From NCBI GenBank assembly GCA_024276455.1, contig JAJRXE010000206.1:1-7861 (forward strand): a stretch of DNA of 7,861 nucleotides, given 5' to 3'. The notes beneath the pieces are model-generated. The model was given only the letters and a program-made list of their open reading frames with translations, did not search any database and was not told the origin of the DNA. A program made the position numbers and the translations under genes. This DNA comes from Calditrichota bacterium (GTDB lineage Bacteria; Calditrichota; Calditrichia; RBG-13-44-9). Every line of letters begins with the position of its first letter. Positions within the stretch are counted from its first letter, which is position 1. This document shows, piece by piece, positions 6,048-7,861 of this stretch.

Positions 6048-7379
6048 ATGGAAAAACTGTTTGAGACTCGCTACGGTTACTTTACGGAAGACGGGCAGGA
6101 GTACGTGATTACCAGTCTGCGCACCCCCCGCCCCTGGATTAACGTGATTTCCAACGGCGACTACGGCCTGGTGGTCTCCAATCTGGGCGGCGGTTTCAGC
6201 TGGCTCACCCATTCCAACCTGAACCGCCTGACCCGCTGGCAACAGGATTTAATTCGAGACAACTGGGGAAAGTACCTTTTCCTGCGAGATGCCGCAGACG
6301 GTACGGTGTGGAGTCCCACCTACCAGCCGGTACAGCAGCCTCCGGACACTTACGAATGTCGGCATGGCATCGGCTACACCCGCTTTAGCGCCCTCTACCG
6401 GGAAATTGAATCACAACTGCGCATTTTCGTCCCTTTCGAGGACAATCTGGAAATCTGGACCCTGCGCCTGCGGAACCACAGCCAGCAGATGCGTAGAATC
6501 ACCGTTTTCACCTACCTGGAATGGTGTCTGGGTGCTGCCCCAGACGCCCACCGGGAATTTCACAAGACTTTCCTCGAAACCCGCTTCAACGAAGAACTAC
6601 AAACGCTGCTGGCGCACAAAAGGCTCTGGGAGGTTCCCTCCTCCCGGGGACACTGGAATACCTCCTGGCCCTACACGGCTTTTCTGGCCTGCAGCGAAGC
6701 AGTGGACGGTTACGAGGGCAGCAAGGAAGCCTTTCTGGGTCATTCCCTTACTCTGCAACGGCCGGCCGCTGTCGAGAAGGGAGAGCTTTCCGGACAAACC
6801 GGCAAGTGGGAAGACGCTATCGGCAGTCTGGCAAAAAGGGTGGAAATTTCTCCGGGCGGCGAAGTCACCCTCCACTTTTTCCTGGGAGCAGCGCGAACAT
6901 CCGAAGAGCTCACCGGACTGCTGCAAAAATACCGCCAACTAGAGGCGGTGGAAAGCGCCTTCCGGGAAATGCAAACTTCCTGGCAAAATTTGCTGCAGCG
7001 AACCACCGTGGACACTCCGGATCGGGCGCTGAATATCTTGAGCAACCACTGGCTCAAATACCAGGCCATTTCCGGACGCCTCTGGGGAAGGGCGGCTTAC
7101 TACCAGCAGAGCGGCGCCTTCGGTTTCCGCGACCAGTTGCAGGACAGTCAGGTGTTCCTTTACCTGGATCCGGAACGAACCCGGGCGCAGATTCATCTGC
7201 ACGCCCGGCACCAGTTCCAGGACGGACGGGTGCTGCACTGGTGGCACCCCATCACCGATCAGGGACTGGACGCCGGATTCAGCGACGACCTGCGCCTGGT
7301 CGATGATAAATTCGTTCGTCATACGACGACGCAGCTTCTCTTGTCGGTAGATTTCGTTCCCGTGCTCCAGCCCAAATGA
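6048..7379 (+). CDS. GH94-type glycoside phosphorylase / glycosyltransferase-36 family protein, C-terminal half missing
   Basis: The family comprises inverting phosphorylases of beta-glucosides (cellobiose, laminaribiose, beta-1,2-glucan) and the C-terminal part of cyclic beta-1,2-glucan synthases. The ATG at 6048 is preferred over TTG at 6021 because homologues begin close to the RYGYF block; AAAGGGAAA at 6027-6035 is a rather distant ribosome site and no signal peptide is present, so it is probably cytoplasmic. Seen: an N-terminal beta-sandwich region (residues about 5-270) with TPRPWINVISNGDYG, VSNLGGGFSWLTHSN, a VWSPTYQPVQ block and FTYLEWCLG; then the start of the alpha/alpha-barrel with LKYQAISGRLWGR, GAFGFRDQLQDSQ (D362 and D366; one is the likely general acid) and HWWHPITDQG. 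Family resemblance stops near SDDLR at about 7295. The last 26 or so codons to TGA at 7377-7379 are antisense to the radical SAM gene. The family's usual length is about 800 residues or more, so the phosphate-binding part is absent and the product as written would be inactive. Substrate cannot be assigned. Confidence 0.82.
   Translation: MEKLFETRYGYFTEDGQEYVITSLRTPRPWINVISNGDYGLVVSNLGGGFSWLTHSNLNRLTRWQQDLIRDNWGKYLFLRDAADGTVWSPTYQPVQQPPDTYECRHGIGYTRFSALYREIESQLRIFVPFEDNLEIWTLRLRNHSQQMRRITVFTYLEWCLGAAPDAHREFHKTFLETRFNEELQTLLAHKRLWEVPSSRGHWNTSWPYTAFLACSEAVDGYEGSKEAFLGHSLTLQRPAAVEKGELSGQTGKWEDAIGSLAKRVEISPGGEVTLHFFLGAARTSEELTGLLQKYRQLEAVESAFREMQTSWQNLLQRTTVDTPDRALNILSNHWLKYQAISGRLWGRAAYYQQSGAFGFRDQLQDSQVFLYLDPERTRAQIHLHARHQFQDGRVLHWWHPITDQGLDAGFSDDLRLVDDKFVRHTTTQLLLSVDFVPVLQPK
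7269..7301. other. Junction where two convergent coding regions are both broken (probable chimeric join or rearrangement)
   Basis: On the plus strand GH94 resemblance runs to about SDDLR (7281-7295). On the minus strand radical SAM resemblance runs to at least NEFIID (ending at 7299) and perhaps on to VAESGV (ending at 7269). The zone thus reads acceptably for both families on opposite strands for roughly 27 nt, the kind of short shared word at which an assembler can join unrelated sequences. There is no native stop codon for either gene, no spacer, no inverted repeat and no target-site duplication that I can see. Confidence 0.65.
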
Positions 7380-7861
7380 AATGCGGTAGCACCCGACTTC
7401 CTTCAATCTCGCCAGCTTTTCTGCATCCACATCCTCAAAGCGTGTCTGAAACCAGAATGGGATCTTGAACTCCTCGTACATATCCGCGAAGGCCATCTGT
7501 TCCGACTTTGGTCGGGCCATGAACGCATCGTCGTTGATGTAAAAGAATGTAGGATCGTATCTTTCTATCATCGTCTGGATTTCAAGTCGAACGGTAGACA
7601 GAGACTTCCGCCTGTAGAATCGGCCCTGCCCGTTATCCTTCGCGATCTGCACCTGAGTTGGCGAATTGCAAAACGTGCAGGTGTATGGGCATCCTCGATA
7701 TGTTTCGATCGGGATTGTTTTCCAGATCTTCGCACCCAGGGGCCGCATGAACCGACGTTCGTCAAACAGGCTAAAGTCAGGTATGACTTGATTCAGTTCT
7801 ACAAGCGGTCGAGGCGGGTTCCTGACAACCGTGCCGTCAGGCGATTTTGCCCAGGTTCCTG
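7269..7861 (-). CDS. B12-binding-type radical SAM protein, internal fragment (N-terminus beyond window, C-terminus lost at junction)
   Basis: Radical SAM enzymes cleave S-adenosylmethionine at a [4Fe-4S] cluster to make a 5'-deoxyadenosyl radical. Read on the minus strand, the frame is open to the right edge and shows SLFDERRFMRP, then TIPIETYRGCPYTCTFCNSP with the cluster motif C-x3-C-x2-C (cysteine codons at 7689-7691, 7677-7679 and 7668-7670), then FYINDDAFM, FWFQTRFED and RISFGLEHGNE, all typical of the TIM-barrel core of B12-binding radical SAM proteins. The ATG at 7748 is internal; coding runs upstream with no stop to 7861. A cobalamin-binding domain would be expected further right, not seen. 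Past about 7299-7269 the frame continues antisense to the GH94 gene as far as 6939, which is not genuine protein. Codon choice (isoleucine almost always ATC, proline often CCA or CCT) differs from the genes to the left. Substrate is unknown. Confidence 0.8.

Noticed and set aside
6939..7268. C-terminal extension of the radical SAM frame on the minus strand
   Set aside because: It is the reverse complement of the conserved GH94 region with FRDQLQD and HWWHPIT, and shows no radical SAM family features. It is read-through past the junction.
6521..7306. 261-codon plus-strand frame inside the GH94 gene
   Set aside because: It overlaps the GH94 gene in another frame and its translation is low in recognisable patterns; the GH94 frame carries conserved motifs throughout.
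7262..7310. Insertion sequence or integration site at the junction
   Set aside because: No transposase fragment, terminal inverted repeat or duplicated target is visible near the break.
7302..7379. Last 26 codons of the GH94 frame
   Set aside because: They are antisense to radical SAM sequence and do not resemble the GH94 barrel, so they are read-through and not a native C-terminus.

Overview
The window looks like DNA from a Gram-negative, outer-membrane-bearing bacterium of the FCB superphylum (a Calditrichota / KSB1 / Marinimicrobia / Ignavibacteria-like lineage). The evidence is a TonB-dependent receptor barrel, a large secreted protein with an Asp-rich segment, a fibronectin-III-like segment and a C-terminal sorting/FlgD-like beta domain, and a PorV/PorQ-family outer-membrane protein. 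All three lie on the plus strand with gaps of only 22 and 13 nt. The lineage is an inference from gene style; no rRNA or marker gene is present.

Layout. 1-1676: C-terminal barrel of a TonB-dependent receptor, cut by the left edge. 1699-4782: 1027-residue secreted multidomain protein, with EF-hand-like calcium loops in the middle and a C-terminal beta domain resembling T9SS type A sorting domains. 4796-5827: 343-residue PorV/PorQ-like protein. 5828-6047: non-coding spacer with degenerate short direct repeats. From 6048: the N-terminal half of a GH94-type (glycosyltransferase-36/cellobiose phosphorylase/NdvB-like) carbohydrate-active enzyme. 7269-7861, minus strand: an internal part of a B12-binding-type radical SAM protein, cut by the right edge.

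The first three genes plausibly form one operon: an outer-membrane receptor, a secreted surface protein, and a PorV-type barrel that in known type IX secretion helps deliver or anchor cargo. Pairing of a particular PorV paralogue with a particular cargo is the most interesting biological hypothesis here, but it is an inference. The GH94 gene is probably a separate transcription unit.

The most striking structural signal is at about 7269-7301. The GH94 gene loses homology to its family in mid-domain, and at the same place the oppositely oriented radical SAM gene also loses its C-terminal half. Two unrelated genes therefore meet head-on inside their coding regions with no spacer and no native stop codon, and codon choice differs on the two sides. 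The simplest reading is a chimeric contig join; a genuine rearrangement is the alternative. The short tail of the GH94 frame (to 7379) and the long tail of the radical SAM frame (to 6939) are both antisense read-through and should not be taken as protein.
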